From Mycobacterium lepraemurium (lineage in GTDB: Bacteria; Actinomycetota; Actinomycetes; Mycobacteriales; Mycobacteriaceae), in the NCBI GenBank assembly GCA_002291465.1, contig CP021238.1, positions 1,922,001 to 1,986,000 on the forward strand: DNA of 64,000 nt, in the 5' to 3' direction. This document shows, in pieces, positions 32,120-44,664 of the stretch. The notes below the pieces were generated by a model. That model made no database searches and was not told the origin of the DNA. It saw only the letters and a list, made by a program, of their open reading frames with translations. The stretch's first letter is position 1. Each line of letters opens with the position of its first letter. The translations under genes and the position numbers were made by a program.

Positions 32120-33922
32120 TCAGTCCTTGGCGTAGATGGCCTCGATGTCGGAGGCGAACTTCTCGGCCACCACGTTGCGCTTGACCTTCATCGTCGGGGT
32201 CAGCTCGCCCGTGTCCTCGGTGAAATCGACCGGCAGGATGCGGAACTTGCGGATCGATTCGACATGCGACACAGCCTGATTGGCGTCCTTGATGGCGGCG
32301 TCCACCTCGGTGACCAGATCGGGGTCGGTGGTCAGATCGGCCACCGACGCCCCGGCGCCCTTGTGGTTGCGCTGCTTCCAGCCGCTGAAAGCCTCGGGGT
32401 CGATGGTGATCAACGCGCCGATGAACGGCTTGTTGTCGCCGACCACCATCGCCTGACTGATCAGCGGGTGCGCCCGCAGCCGGTCCTCGAGCACGGCGGG
32501 GGCGACGTTCTTGCCGCCCGCGGTGACGATGAGCTCCTTCTTGCGCCCGACGATCTTCAAGAACCCGTCGTCGTCGAGCACGCCCAGGTCGCCGGTCTTG
32601 AACCAGCCGTCGGTGAAGGCGTCGGCGGTGGCCTGCTCGTTGCGCCAGTAACCGCTGAACACCACGCCGCCGCGCACCAACAGCTCGCCGTCCTCGGCGA
32701 TGCGCATGCTGTTGCTCGGCAACAGCGTTCCCACGGTGCCGATCTTGACGTTGCCGACCTGGTTGACGGTGATCGCCGAGCTGGTCTCGGTCAGGCCGTA
32801 GCCCTCGTGGATGGTCAGGCCCACGGCCCGGAAGAAGTGCCCGAGCCGCGAGCCCAGCGGTGCGCCCCCCGACACCGACGCGTGGCAGTCGCCGCCCAGC
32901 GCCGCCCGCAGCTTGTGGTACACCAGCCGGTCGAACAACGCGTGCTTGGCCCGCAGCAGCGGACCCCGCCGGCCGCGGTCGGCCGCCTCGCTCCAGTCGA
33001 CGGCGGTCTGCACGGCCATCGCGAAGATGCGGCCCTTGCCGTCGTTGGCGGCGTTTTGCTCGGCGGTGTTGTAAACTTTCTCGAGCACCCGCGGCACCGA
33101 CACCACCACGGTCGGCTTGAACACGGCGAACATCGGCAGCAGGTTCTTGATGTCGCTGGTGAATCCCACGGTCACCTTGTTGGCGAACGCGGACAGGGTC
33201 AGCGAGCGGGCCAGCACGTGGGCCAGCGGCAGAAAGATCAGCAGCCGCTGCCCCTCGTCCAGCAGCGTCGGCAGGCTCTCCTTGGCGCCGCGGGTCTCAT
33301 AGAGCAGGTTGGAATGCGTCAGCTGGCAGCCCTTCGGCCGCCCGGTGGTGCCCGAGGTGTAGATCAGGGTGGCCGGATCCTGGGCGCGCAGCCCGTCCAG
33401 ACGCGCGGTCAGCTCGGCCGGTTCCACCCCTGCGGCCGCCTCGGCCAGCTGGTCGAGGGCCTTGGCGCCGGAGCCGTCGATGTGCAGCACCCGGCGCAGG
33501 GCGGGCAGCTCGGCGGTCAGCTCGGTGACCATCACCGCGTGCTCGTCGGTCTCGGCGAACGCCAGCACCGCTCCGGAGTCCTGCAGCACCCAGCGCACCT
33601 GCTCGGCCGAGGACGTCTCGTAGATCGGCACGGTGACCGCGCCCACCGCCAAGATCGCCAGGTCGAGGATCGCCCATTCGTAGCGGGTGGCCGAGAAGAT
33701 GGACACCCGGTCGCCGGCCTGTACCCCCAGTGAAATCAAACCCAATGCGGCCGAACGGATCTGAGCCGCCGCATCGGCGCAGGTGACGTCGGTCCACTCC
33801 CCGTCGACTTGGCGTTGGTAGATGACGAAGTTCGGATCGTCGCGCTCGTGCTCGAAGGCCATCATCGCGATGTTCTCGTTTTCGCCGACGGAGAAGCGGG
33901 CGGGGACGCTGTACTCACGCAC
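32120..33922 (-). CDS. fadD15: FadD15, long-chain fatty acyl-CoA synthetase
   Basis: 600 aa, exactly the length of Rv2187. Activates fatty acids to acyl-CoA via acyl-AMP. The AMP-binding signature [20 protein letters not shown] lies near residue 190. [20 protein letters not shown] and [16 protein letters not shown] follow, then the hinge region [36 protein letters not shown] 33922 ([14 protein letters not shown]) matches the family start; the open frame to 34270 is antisense to the next gene. Divergent from the SRPBCC genes. Confidence 0.94.
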   Translation of the reverse strand: MREYSVPARFSVGENENIAMMAFEHERDDPNFVIYQRQVDGEWTDVTCADAAAQIRSAALGLISLGVQAGDRVSIFSATRYEWAILDLAILAVGAVTVPIYETSSAEQVRWVLQDSGAVLAFAETDEHAVMVTELTAELPALRRVLHIDGSGAKALDQLAEAAAGVEPAELTARLDGLRAQDPATLIYTSGTTGRPKGCQLTHSNLLYETRGAKESLPTLLDEGQRLLIFLPLAHVLARSLTLSAFANKVTVGFTSDIKNLLPMFAVFKPTVVVSVPRVLEKVYNTAEQNAANDGKGRIFAMAVQTAVDWSEAADRGRRGPLLRAKHALFDRLVYHKLRAALGGDCHASVSGGAPLGSRLGHFFRAVGLTIHEGYGLTETSSAITVNQVGNVKIGTVGTLLPSNSMRIAEDGELLVRGGVVFSGYWRNEQATADAFTDGWFKTGDLGVLDDDGFLKIVGRKKELIVTAGGKNVAPAVLEDRLRAHPLISQAMVVGDNKPFIGALITIDPEAFSGWKQRNHKGAGASVADLTTDPDLVTEVDAAIKDANQAVSHVESIRKFRILPVDFTEDTGELTPTMKVKRNVVAEKFASDIEAIYAKD

Positions 33923-34088
33923 TCTGATGACCTCAATCGACCTCGTGACGTTTTCCGGGAGCCGGGTTGCTGTCGACCAGCTTAATCCGCGCATCCACCC
34001 AGCACGGCGACGGTGGGTGAGCGCGGGACCCGATTGCGCCTGCCTGCCCTGGGTCAGGCGCCGCCGGGCGGTGTGTGAAGCTGTGGTC

Positions 34089-34487
34089 ATGCACAGCATC
34101 CAGATCGCGGACGAGACGTTCGTCGCGACCGACGGCGCCCGGGTGGGCGCCGCGGTCGCCGACCGGGCGAGCTGGCGGCACTGGTGGCCGGATCTGCGCC
34201 TGCAGGTCGTCGAGGACCGCGGCGACAAGGGCATCCGGTGGTCGGTCACCGGCGCGCTCACCGGCACCATGGAGGTCTGGCTGGAGCCGCTGAAAGAAGG
34301 GCTGGACGGCGTCGTGCTGCACTACTTCCTGCACGCCGAACCGACCGGGGTAGCCGCCTGGCAGCTGGCCAAACTGAACCTGGCGAAAATGACGCACCGA
34401 CGCCGGGTGGCGGGCAAGAAAATGGCCTTCGCGGTCAAGACGACACTGGAACGGTCGCGACCGGTCGGAGTTTCTCCGGTAGTTTAG
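34089..34487 (+). CDS. SRPBCC-type protein (Rv2186c type)
   Basis: 132 aa. The pattern of a START-like ligand-binding fold is visible: an N-terminal strand [73 protein letters not shown] and a long C-terminal helix ([29 protein letters not shown]). Function unknown; likely lipid binding by analogy. It is the first of a probable unit Rv2186c-Rv2185c-Rv2184c-Rv2183c-Rv2182c with a 115-nt gap to the next gene, in which a -10-like TACCGT lies near 34510. ATG 34089 lacks a strong ribosome site. Confidence 0.82.
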   Translation: MHSIQIADETFVATDGARVGAAVADRASWRHWWPDLRLQVVEDRGDKGIRWSVTGALTGTMEVWLEPLKEGLDGVVLHYFLHAEPTGVAAWQLAKLNLAKMTHRRRVAGKKMAFAVKTTLERSRPVGVSPVV

Positions 34488-34602
34488 CCGGGTCAGGTCC
34501 GCGCGGAGAGTACCGTGTCGGACCGAGACCCGCGGGGTTCCCGCACGGCAGTTCCCAGGAGACCGGGGGCGATCCGGGCGCGGGAGAGAGGGCAACAACC
34601 AG

Positions 34603-35040
34603 GTGGCGGAGAAGACGACCCAAACCATCTACATCGAAGCCGACCCGGACACCGTGATGAAGGTGATCGCCGACATCGATTCCTACCCGCAATGGATCTC
34701 GGGATACAAGGAAGCCGAAGTCGTCGAAAAGGACGCCGACGGCTACCCCAAGGTCGCCCGCATCGTCATGGACGCCACCGTCCTCAAGGACACCATGGTG
34801 ATGTCCTATCAGTGGCCCAAGGATCGGCGGTCGGTCAGCTGGACGCTGGTGTCGAGCTCGCTGCTGCGGGCACTGGAGGGCTCATACCGGTTGGCGCCCA
34901 GGGGATCCGGGACCAAAGTCACCTACGAACTCTCGGTCGACCTGGCCATGCCGATGATCGGCCTGCTCAAGCGCAAGGCCGAGCGGCGGCTGACCGACAC
35001 CGCGTTGAAGGATCTCAAGAAACGAGTCGAGGCTGAGTGA
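34603..35040 (+). CDS. SRPBCC/polyketide cyclase-like protein (Rv2185c type)
   Basis: 145 aa. TTQTIYIEADPDTVMKVIADIDSYPQWISGYKEAEV is the classic beginning of the coenzyme-Q-binding/START family. The middle strands VMSYQWPKDRRSVSWTLV and the C-terminal helix IGLLKRKAERRLTDTALKDLKKRVEAE complete the fold. GTG 34603. It binds an unidentified hydrophobic ligand. Its stop TGA (35038-35040) overlaps a GTG in one frame and a CTG-led frame of the following ATPase. Confidence 0.88.
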   Translation: MAEKTTQTIYIEADPDTVMKVIADIDSYPQWISGYKEAEVVEKDADGYPKVARIVMDATVLKDTMVMSYQWPKDRRSVSWTLVSSSLLRALEGSYRLAPRGSGTKVTYELSVDLAMPMIGLLKRKAERRLTDTALKDLKKRVEAE

Positions 35041-36313
35041 GTCCGGTGCATCGTCGGCGCCCACCCCGGCCCGGATCAGTCTCTTCGTTGGCAAAGGCGG
35101 GGTAGGCAAGTCGACGCTGGCCTGCGCTACCGCGGTGGCCGCCGCCGGCGCGGGGCAGCGGGTGCTGGTGGTCTCCACCGACCAGGCGCATTCGCTGGGC
35201 GATGTGCTGGGCGTCCCCGTCCCGCCGAGTCAGGCCGAACTGGTCCGGGTGCTCGCCGACCTGGAGACCGGACGAGCCGAGGCCGGCGGCGGGTTCCTCG
35301 ATGCGCTGGCGCTGGACACCCTGGCCCTGCTCGAGGCCCGATGGCGTGACGTGGTCGCCACGCTGGACCGGAGATTTCCCGACTCCGAGCTGAGCACCAT
35401 TGCGCCCGAAGAGCTTTCGGCGCTGCCGGGTGTGCAGGAGGTGCTCGGTCTGCACGCCGTCGGCGAGTTGGGCCGCTCCGGGCGATGGGACCGGGTGGTG
35501 GTCGATTGCGCCTCCACCGCGGACGCGCTGCGCATGTTGACGCTGCCCGCCACCTTCGGCCTCTACGTGGAGCGGGCGTGGCCGCGGCACCGCCGGCTGT
35601 CGCTGACCGCCGAGGACGCCCGCTCGGCCGCGGTGGTGGAGCTGCTCGAGCGCGTCAGCGCCAGCGTGGAGGCGCTCAGCGCGTTGCTCACCGACGGCGA
35701 CCTGGTCGGTGCGCACCTGGTGCTGACCCCGGAGCGGGTGGTGGCCGCCGAGGCGGCCCGCACCCTGGGGTCGCTGGCCCTGATGGGGGTGCGGGTCGAG
35801 GAGCTGATCGTGAATCAGGTTCTGCTGCAAGATGACTCGTACGAGTACCGCAACCTGCCCGAGCACCCGGCCTTCTACTGGTACACCGAACGCATCGCCG
35901 AGCAGCAAAGCGTGCTCGAGGAGCTCGACGCCGCCATCGGCGAGGTGGCGCTGGTGCTGACCCCGCACCTGTCCGGCGAGCCGATCGGGCCCAAGGCGCT
36001 GGGGGCGCTGCTCGACGCCGCCCGGCGCCGGGGCGGGGCCGCGCCGCCCGGCCCGCTGCGGTCCACCGTGGACCTGGAATCCGGGACGGGACTTGGGTCG
36101 ATCTACCGGATGCGGCTAGCGTTGCCGCAACTCGACCCGTCGGCGCTGACGTTGGGCCGGGTCGACGACGACCTGATCATCAGCACCGGCGGGTTGCGGT
36201 GCAGGGTGAGGTTGGCGTCGGTGCTGCGTCGGTGCACGGTGCTGGATGCGCATCTGCGGGGCAGCGAGCTGACGGTGCGTTTTCGACCAGATCCGGAGGT
36301 GTGGCCTAAGTGA
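35033..36313 (+). CDS. ArsA/MinD-like P-loop ATPase (Rv2184c type)
   Basis: The frame contains the deviant Walker A FVGKGGVGKSTLACATAVAAAG (from 35087), RVLVVSTDQAHSLGDVLGV, the Walker B-like WDRVVVDCASTADALRML and a C-terminal beta domain ending RFRPDPEVWPK. This matches ArsA-family anion-pump/GET3-like ATPases; the partner is unknown. No ATG, GTG or TTG in this frame precedes the P-loop; the first is GTG 35135, which would remove it. CTG 35033, overlapping the previous stop, is the only candidate. Otherwise the normal GTGA overlap start (35037, another frame) was joined by an indel now lost. Confidence 0.75.
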   Translation: MSESGASSAPTPARISLFVGKGGVGKSTLACATAVAAAGAGQRVLVVSTDQAHSLGDVLGVPVPPSQAELVRVLADLETGRAEAGGGFLDALALDTLALLEARWRDVVATLDRRFPDSELSTIAPEELSALPGVQEVLGLHAVGELGRSGRWDRVVVDCASTADALRMLTLPATFGLYVERAWPRHRRLSLTAEDARSAAVVELLERVSASVEALSALLTDGDLVGAHLVLTPERVVAAEAARTLGSLALMGVRVEELIVNQVLLQDDSYEYRNLPEHPAFYWYTERIAEQQSVLEELDAAIGEVALVLTPHLSGEPIGPKALGALLDAARRRGGAAPPGPLRSTVDLESGTGLGSIYRMRLALPQLDPSALTLGRVDDDLIISTGGLRCRVRLASVLRRCTVLDAHLRGSELTVRFRPDPEVWPK

Positions 36314-36699
36314 GTGGGGCTCATCCCGACATCGGTCCGGAGCTGCGCAGGCTCGCCCAGTCGATCCTGGACGGCATCGACCCCACCGTGCGGGCGGCGG
36401 TGGCGCTGACGGCCGGCGCCGGCCCGGGAACCGGTAAGTGCCAGCAGGTCTGGTGCCCGGTGTGTGCGCTGGCCGCGCTGGCGACCGGCGACCAGCACCC
36501 GTTGCTCACCGCGATCGCCGATCACAGCATCGCGTTGCTGGAGGTGATTCGCGACATCGTCGCCGACATCGACGGGGCGTCTGGCCCGACACCCGAACCC
36601 CCACACGACGGCCCGCCCGGCGGCGCCTCCGACACCCCCGACACCGGGCAGGCTCCGCGGACCCGGTATCAGCCCATCCCGGTGACCTTCGAGGAGTGA
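36310..36699 (+). CDS. Conserved hypothetical protein with CxxxxC-x-x-C motif (Rv2183c type)
   Basis: 129 aa. An N-terminal helix ELRRLAQSILDGIDPTVRAAVAL is followed by GKCQQVWCPVCALAALATG, which places three cysteines close together and could bind metal. A second helix HPLLTAIADHSIALLEVIRDIVADI follows, then a Pro/Gly-rich tail ending RYQPIPVTFEE. GTG 36310 overlaps the stop of the ATPase (GTGA), showing coupling. Function unknown. Confidence 0.82.
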   Translation: MSGAHPDIGPELRRLAQSILDGIDPTVRAAVALTAGAGPGTGKCQQVWCPVCALAALATGDQHPLLTAIADHSIALLEVIRDIVADIDGASGPTPEPPHDGPPGGASDTPDTGQAPRTRYQPIPVTFEE

Positions 36700-36786
36700 G
36701 CCGGCCGCGCCGCAGGTGGTCCCTTCTTATCCGGATGGGTACAGTTGGCGCAGAACATCAGCGGGTGCAGCCGAGAGGGAGGGGCC

Positions 36787-37512
36787 ATGTGGTACTGGCT
36801 ATTCAAGTACGTGCTCCTCGGCCCCCTGCTGTCTTTGCTGGGACGGCCGAAAGTCGAAGGCCTGGAACATGTTCCGAGCTCCGGGCCGGCGATACTGGCC
36901 AGTAATCACCTGGCGGTGATGGACAGCTTCTACCTTCCGCTGGTGGTGCGACGGCGGATCACCTTCCTGGCGAAGTCGGAATATTTCACCGGCACCGGCC
37001 TCAAGGGCTGGTTTCAGCGGTGGTTCTTCACCGCCGTCGGCCAGGTGCCGATCGACCGCACCGACGCCGACAGCGCCCAGGCCGCGCTGATCACCGCGAA
37101 GCAGGTGCTGGCCCAGGGCAAGCTGCTGGGCATGTACCCCGAGGGCACCCGGTCACCCGACGGCCGGCTGTACAAGGGCAAGACCGGGCTGGCCCGGCTG
37201 GCCCTGCAGACCGGGGTTCCGGTGATCCCGGTCGCGATGATCGGCACCAACGTCGTCAACCCGCCCGGCTCCAACCTGTTGCGGTTCGGCCGCGTCACCG
37301 CGCGGTTCGGCAAGCCGATGGACTTCTCCCGGTTCGAGGGGCTGGCCGGCAACCGCTTCATCGAGCGGGCCGTCACCGATGAGGTGATCTACGAGCTGAT
37401 GGGGCTCTCGGGGCAGGAATACGTCGACATCTACGCGGCCAGCCTCAAAAAGGGCGGCACCGAGGCGCCCGGCGGCGAGGCCGCGCGGATTCCCGAGACG
37501 GCCGCGGGTTAG
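36787..37512 (+). CDS. 1-acylglycerol-3-phosphate acyltransferase (PlsC family, Rv2182c type)
   Basis: 241 aa. PlsC-type acyltransferase, likely making phosphatidic acid or acylating a related glycolipid at the membrane. Motif [14 protein letters not shown] (NHxxxxD), motif [17 protein letters not shown] and [28 protein letters not shown], motif [13 protein letters not shown] are all present. ATG 36787 ([13 protein letters not shown]) with AGAGGGAGG upstream matches the M. tuberculosis start. Its stop overlaps by TTAG with that of the convergent mannosyltransferase gene. Confidence 0.92.
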   Translation: MWYWLFKYVLLGPLLSLLGRPKVEGLEHVPSSGPAILASNHLAVMDSFYLPLVVRRRITFLAKSEYFTGTGLKGWFQRWFFTAVGQVPIDRTDADSAQAALITAKQVLAQGKLLGMYPEGTRSPDGRLYKGKTGLARLALQTGVPVIPVAMIGTNVVNPPGSNLLRFGRVTARFGKPMDFSRFEGLAGNRFIERAVTDEVIYELMGLSGQEYVDIYAASLKKGGTEAPGGEAARIPETAAG

Positions 37513-38798
37513 CCGGCCGCGGTGACCGGCGTCAGCTGCTGCGGCCCCGCGTCCCGCGAGGCGGCGCGGGCGGTGACCGTGACGCCCGCCGCGACGATGA
37601 CCGCCAGCGCCCACCACACGTAGGACATCCCGGCGAGCTGGCGCCACCACGCCGCGCTGGCCTCGTGATGCTTGGGCAGCAGGTCGATGGGCGTCCACCT
37701 CATCAGGGCCACCCCGACGACGCTCAGCACCAGCAGCGCCGCGTTGCGCCGCCGCCAGCCCAGGACGCCGGTGACCAGCACCGTCGGCAACACCCACACC
37801 CAGTGGTGCGACCACGACACCGGCGAGACCACCAACCCGAACAGCGCGACGCACACCAGCGCCAGCGTCGGCTCGTCGGCGCGCAGCACCCGTCGCATCG
37901 CCCACACGGTCACCGCCAGCACCAGCAGCGACGCCGCCACCCACAGCAGCGACCGTGGCTGCTGCGCCAGCCCCAGGCGGGCCAGCGCGCCGGCGATGTT
38001 CTGGTCGGTGTTCAGCGACGCGGAACCAATCCGGTCGGTGTGGTGCACGGTGTGCGTCCAGTACTCCCACGAGTCGTTGTAGGCCAGGACGAAACCGAGC
38101 AGCGTCGCCCCCGCGAACGAGGCCAGCGCGGTGAGCACCGCGCGGTGGTCGCGGCGCAGCAGGAAATAGAGCAGAAACACCGCGGGCGTCAGTTTCAGCG
38201 CCATGCCCAGCCCCAGCAGCAGGCCGCGCGGCCACGGCGTGCGCCGCGGCAGGCAGTCGGCGATCACCAGGGTCATCAGCACCACGTTGATCTGGCCGAA
38301 GGCGAAGTTCGAACTGATCGGCTCCAGCCAGATCGTGGCGGCCGCCGCGACCACCACGGCCAGCCACCACCGGCGCAGCCAGGCCGGGCCGGGCAGCAGC
38401 GCCGAGGTGCTCCACACGTCGACACGGGCCAGCACGATCACGGTCGAGACGACCAGCAGCACCAACGTCAGGGCGGTGATCGCCACGCTGGCCGTGGGCA
38501 TGTGCATCCAGGCGAACGGGCAGAACACGATGGCGGCCAGCGGCGGATAGGTGAACGGCAGATCCACGATCGGTGTGTGGAACAGCACGTCTCCGCGGTA
38601 CAGCGGGCGGCCGTCCATCCAGGCCCGGGCGCCCATCTGATACACGTCGATGTCGATGCGATAGGGAATGTGCTCGAACAACTGCCACGCCGCGTACCCG
38701 AGGGCGGCGGCGCCCGTCAGCCACGCCAACCCCCACCACAGCGCCCACCCGGGTCGTTTGCCTGGGAAGCCGGCCCCGGGCGCTTGCCGCGTACTCAT
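37509..38798 (-). CDS. mptC: GT-C alpha-1,2-mannosyltransferase of LM/LAM (Rv2181 type)
   Basis: 429 aa polytopic GT87 protein. Rv2181 adds alpha-1,2 mannose branches to the lipomannan/lipoarabinomannan core from polyprenyl-phosphomannose on the outer face. The first outer loop carries [24 protein letters not shown] with the acidic metal/sugar motif, then [39 protein letters not shown] and [18 protein letters not shown] follow among about ten hydrophobic helices. ATG 38798 ([10 protein letters not shown]) fits better than the longer open frame to 38930. Intact; divergent from the next membrane-protein gene. Confidence 0.9.
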   Translation of the reverse strand: MSTRQAPGAGFPGKRPGWALWWGLAWLTGAAALGYAAWQLFEHIPYRIDIDVYQMGARAWMDGRPLYRGDVLFHTPIVDLPFTYPPLAAIVFCPFAWMHMPTASVAITALTLVLLVVSTVIVLARVDVWSTSALLPGPAWLRRWWLAVVVAAAATIWLEPISSNFAFGQINVVLMTLVIADCLPRRTPWPRGLLLGLGMALKLTPAVFLLYFLLRRDHRAVLTALASFAGATLLGFVLAYNDSWEYWTHTVHHTDRIGSASLNTDQNIAGALARLGLAQQPRSLLWVAASLLVLAVTVWAMRRVLRADEPTLALVCVALFGLVVSPVSWSHHWVWVLPTVLVTGVLGWRRRNAALLVLSVVGVALMRWTPIDLLPKHHEASAAWWRQLAGMSYVWWALAVIVAAGVTVTARAASRDAGPQQLTPVTAAG

Positions 38799-38877
38799 GT
38801 CGCACAACAGCGTAATGGGTGCGCAGGCCGCCACCCCTGCTGCAGCGCGGCTCCCACGCCCCGGACCCGCGCTGGCG

Positions 38878-38883
38878 TACGTT
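38878..38883 (+). promoter_or_regulatory. -10 box of Rv2180c-type gene, leaderless type
   Basis: TACGTT lies 6 nt before GTG 38890, without a ribosome-binding site. Confidence 0.45.
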
Positions 38884-38889
38884 TCAAGG

Positions 38890-39765
38890 GTGCTCCACTC
38901 GTTCGTGTCCGAGGTCACCCGGTGGTTCACACATGACGTCTACGACCGGGGACACCTGCCTCTGCTGTGCTGCCTGGTCGCCTTCATCCTGACGTTCTTC
39001 GTCACCCGCTCGTTCGTGCGGTTCATCCGGCACCGCGCCGAAACCGGCCGGCCGGCCCGGTGGTGGCACCCGCGCAACGTCCACGTTGGGGGCGTGCACA
39101 TCCACCACGTGACGGTCGGGGTGGTCCTGACGCTGCTGTCCGGCCTGACGCTGGTGGCGCTGTCCATCAACGGCCATGAGCCCGAATTCACCATCGCAGC
39201 AACGTTTTTCGGGATCGGCGCCGCCCTGGTGCTCGACGAGTACGCGTTGATCCTGCACCTGTCCGACGTCTACTGGTCCGAGGACGGCCGCACCTCGGTG
39301 GATGCGGTGTTCGCCGCGGTGGCGGTGGGCGGACTGTTGATCATGGGCCTGCACCCGCTGATGCTCTTCCTGCCGATGTGGCACGGCGCCGATTCGATGA
39401 TGCTGCGCGCGCTGGTCGGCGGCGCCATGGTGTTGACGTTGCCGCTGGCCGTGGTGGTGGTGCTCAAGGGCAAGGTGTGGACCGGCCTGCTCGGCATGTT
39501 CCTCGCCGTGCTGCTGGTCATCGGCGCGGTCCGGCTGTCGCGCCCGCACGCGCCCTGGGCCCGCTGGCGGTATTCCACCCAGCCGGAGAAGATGCGCCGC
39601 GCGCTGCAGCGGGAAGGGACGCTGCGCCGCCCGGTGGTGCGGGCCAAGCTGTATCTGCAGTGCGCCATCGCCGGCACGCCCCGATTTCCCGACGAGCGCA
39701 CCGTCGATGCCACGCTCGACCGCGAGGTCCATCCGGCACCGGCTCCCATCCGGATCGGCAGGTAA
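38890..39765 (+). CDS. Integral membrane protein (Rv2180c type)
   Basis: 291 aa with about six hydrophobic helices ([123 protein letters not shown]). [13 protein letters not shown] holds four histidines at the second helix, and [17 protein letters not shown] is conserved-looking; both could bind a metal. The cytoplasmic C-terminus is basic. Function unknown. GTG 38890 is chosen from the leaderless promoter. 20 nt before the RNase gene. Confidence 0.82.
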   Translation: MLHSFVSEVTRWFTHDVYDRGHLPLLCCLVAFILTFFVTRSFVRFIRHRAETGRPARWWHPRNVHVGGVHIHHVTVGVVLTLLSGLTLVALSINGHEPEFTIAATFFGIGAALVLDEYALILHLSDVYWSEDGRTSVDAVFAAVAVGGLLIMGLHPLMLFLPMWHGADSMMLRALVGGAMVLTLPLAVVVVLKGKVWTGLLGMFLAVLLVIGAVRLSRPHAPWARWRYSTQPEKMRRALQREGTLRRPVVRAKLYLQCAIAGTPRFPDERTVDATLDREVHPAPAPIRIGR

Positions 39766-39773
39766 GCCGGCCG

Positions 39774-39779
39774 TAGGCT
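39774..39779 (+). promoter_or_regulatory. -10 box of Rv2179c-type gene, leaderless type
   Basis: TAGGCT lies 6 nt before GTG 39786, within the short gap after the preceding gene; no ribosome-binding site is visible. Confidence 0.45.
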
Positions 39780-39785
39780 TCCCGG

Positions 39786-40274
39786 GTGCGGTATTTCTAC
39801 GACACCGAATTCATCGAGGACGGCCGCACCATCGAGCTGATCTCGATCGGGGTGGTCGCCGAGGACGGCCGCGAGTACTACGCAGTGTCCACCGAATTCG
39901 ATCCCGAGCGCGCCGGGCCCTGGGTGCGCGCCAACGTGCTGCCCAAGCTGCCGCCCCCGGCGTCGCAACTGTGGCGCTCCCGCAGGCAGATCCGCGACGA
40001 CCTAGAAGAGTTCTTCGGGGTCCATGCCGCGCAGAGCGAGCCGATCGAACTGTGGGCTTGGGTGGCGGCGTACGACCACGTGGCCCTGTGCCAGCTGTGG
40101 GGCCCGATGCCGGATTTGCCGCGCGCCATCCCGCGGTTCACCCGGGAACTGTGCCAGCTGTGGGAGGACCGGGACTGCCCGCGGATGCCGCCGCGCTCAC
40201 CGGATGCCCACGACGCGCTGATCGACGCCCGCGATCAGCTGCGCCGGTTCCGGATCATCACCGGGGCCGGCTGA
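39786..40274 (+). CDS. 3'-5' exoribonuclease, RNase AS type (Rv2179c)
   Basis: 162 aa. DEDDh-superfamily exoribonuclease described for M. tuberculosis Rv2179c, which prefers adenylate-containing RNA. The first motif FYDTEFIEDG supplies Asp6 and Glu8. ELWAWVAAYDHVALCQLWG holds the second Asp, and SPDAHDALIDARDQLRRF holds the catalytic His-x4-Asp. Ends 116 nt before aroG. A direct repeat (tgagacgtcacctgaggcgcccggc, twice) follows the stop at 40272-40322. Confidence 0.92.
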   Translation: MRYFYDTEFIEDGRTIELISIGVVAEDGREYYAVSTEFDPERAGPWVRANVLPKLPPPASQLWRSRRQIRDDLEEFFGVHAAQSEPIELWAWVAAYDHVALCQLWGPMPDLPRAIPRFTRELCQLWEDRDCPRMPPRSPDAHDALIDARDQLRRFRIITGAG

Positions 40275-40324
40275 GACGTCACCTGAGGCGCCCGGCTGAG
40301 ACGTCACCTGAGGCGCCCGGCTGA

Positions 40325-43221
<2,897 letters not shown>

Positions 43222-43228
43222 ACGGAAG

Positions 43229-43281
43229 CACGGTACACCAAAATTAAGAAAAATAAGTGAAATTTGTGATTGCTTTAAGAT
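43229..43281 (-). promoter_or_regulatory. Very AT-rich promoter of the FAD oxidoreductase
   Basis: Positions 43236-43281 are almost free of G+C runs (ccaaaattaagaaaaataag and on), in sharp contrast to the GC-rich surroundings. On the minus strand a TACCGT -10 box stands 8 nt before ATG 43221. Such AT islands in mycobacteria often attract Lsr2 or EspR; no specific site was identified. The gap to pknL (43222-43354) holds nothing else. Confidence 0.5.
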
Positions 43282-43354
43282 CGTGTCGCTCGGGGGCGTG
43301 ATCCACCCGGCTGAGCCGCCGCGCCTTCCGATGGACGCGCGCCGCGCTGGAAAG

Positions 43355-44584
43355 CTAGAACAGTCCGTTCAGGTTGCGCCCGATGGTCCAGGCCGCGGTG
43401 GCGACCATCCCGGTGACCGCCAGCACCAGCGCCAACCAGACCAACACCATGCGCCGGTTGTGCTGGCGGGCCCAGACGAACTCGCTGATCGGGATACCGG
43501 CGAATTCACCTGTGACAGGCTGGTATTCGTAGTCGTCCTCGTCGTCATCGGGTTCGGCCCCGACGTGTGCCGGGGGATCGGGCTGCGGCCACTCCTCGGG
43601 TCCGCGGGTCGAGTGACGGGTGGGATGCCGCGCCGGCGGCTCGGCGGCGGGCGCCCGCCGGCCGGCCTCGCGGTGCAGCGCCGCGGACCGGTGTAACGCG
43701 GAGTTGCGCGGGGCCGGCACCCGAAAGCCGGGCAGCGCAAGCTCATCGGCGATCGCATCCAGATCGGCGCCCATCTCGACCGCGTCGGCGTACCGGTCGG
43801 CCGGGTCGCGGGCCGTCGCGTGTTGCACGAAGTCGTCGAACTGCGCGGGCACACCGTCGATGGCCGCGCTGGGCGGCGGGACATCGGCGTCCAGCCGCCG
43901 ATAGGCGATCGCCAACGTCGAGTCGCCCGTGAAGGGGGTGCGCCCGGTCAGCAGCTCGTAGGCGAGGATGCCGGCGGCGTACACGTCGCTGCGCGGAGTG
44001 GCCGCGCCGTCGCGCACCTGTTCGGGCGACAGGTACGCCGCGGTGCCCAAAATCACGCTGGCAGAGGTGATTCCGGCGGCCGCGACGGCCCGGACCAATC
44101 CGAAGTCGGCGATCTTCACCTCGCCGTCGTCGGAGATCAGCACGTTCTCCGGCTTGACGTCGCGATGGACCAGGCCGGCCCGGTGCGCGGCGCCCAGCCC
44201 GCCCAGCACCGGACGCAGCACCGCCGCCACCGCGTAGGGCGGCATCGGTCCGCGTTCGCCCAGCAGCTCGCGCAGCGTCCCGCCCTCGATGAGCTCCATC
44301 ACCAGAAACGGGTGCCGCGCGTCCAGGCCCTGGTCGTAGACGGCCACCAGGCCGGGATCCTTCAGCCGGGCCACGGCGCAGGCCTCGCGCTGGAACCGGG
44401 TCAGGAATTGCTCGTCGCCGGCGTAACGCGGGTCCATAACCTTCACCGCGACGGGACGGTCGAGCCGGGTGTCCACGCCGCGGTAGACGGTCGAGGTTCC
44501 GCCGCTGGCGATCTTGGACTCGACCAGATAGCGGCCGTCGAGCACCGTGCCCGCAAAGGAGCCGGGCGGTTCAGCTTGGGCCAC
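43355..44584 (-). CDS. pknL: PknL, transmembrane Ser/Thr protein kinase
   Basis: 409 aa (399 for Rv2176). Kinase domain about residues 20-280: glycine loop KIASGGTSTVYRG, AVKVMD lysine, MELIEGGTLRELLGERG, catalytic VHRDVKPENVLIS, DFGLVRA, activation segment ending GTAAYLSPEQ. A Pro/Arg-rich juxtamembrane linker is followed by one helix (MVLVWLALVLAVTGMVATAAW) and a very short outside tail, so there is no sensor domain. GTG 44584 (MAQAEPPGSFAG). Divergent from its known substrate gene, the Rv2175c homologue, across 80 nt. Confidence 0.93.
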   Translation of the reverse strand: MAQAEPPGSFAGTVLDGRYLVESKIASGGTSTVYRGVDTRLDRPVAVKVMDPRYAGDEQFLTRFQREACAVARLKDPGLVAVYDQGLDARHPFLVMELIEGGTLRELLGERGPMPPYAVAAVLRPVLGGLGAAHRAGLVHRDVKPENVLISDDGEVKIADFGLVRAVAAAGITSASVILGTAAYLSPEQVRDGAATPRSDVYAAGILAYELLTGRTPFTGDSTLAIAYRRLDADVPPPSAAIDGVPAQFDDFVQHATARDPADRYADAVEMGADLDAIADELALPGFRVPAPRNSALHRSAALHREAGRRAPAAEPPARHPTRHSTRGPEEWPQPDPPAHVGAEPDDDEDDYEYQPVTGEFAGIPISEFVWARQHNRRMVLVWLALVLAVTGMVATAAWTIGRNLNGLF

Positions 44585-44651
44585 GGGGCCATCGTAGGGG
44601 CGAGGTGGTGATTGGGCGTCGGAACACGGGCTCAACGCGCGCATCAGCGCC

Positions 44652-44657
44652 TACACT
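44652..44657 (+). promoter_or_regulatory. -10 box of the Rv2175c homologue, leaderless type
   Basis: TACACT lies 7 nt before GTG 44665. It overlaps the codons that would encode Thr in a longer, upstream-started protein (APTLARV). Confidence 0.45.
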
Positions 44658-44664
44658 TGCGCGA

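Noticed and set aside
43355..44584. PASTA sensor domain in PknL
   Set aside because: Only a few residues follow the transmembrane helix, so no outside domain exists.
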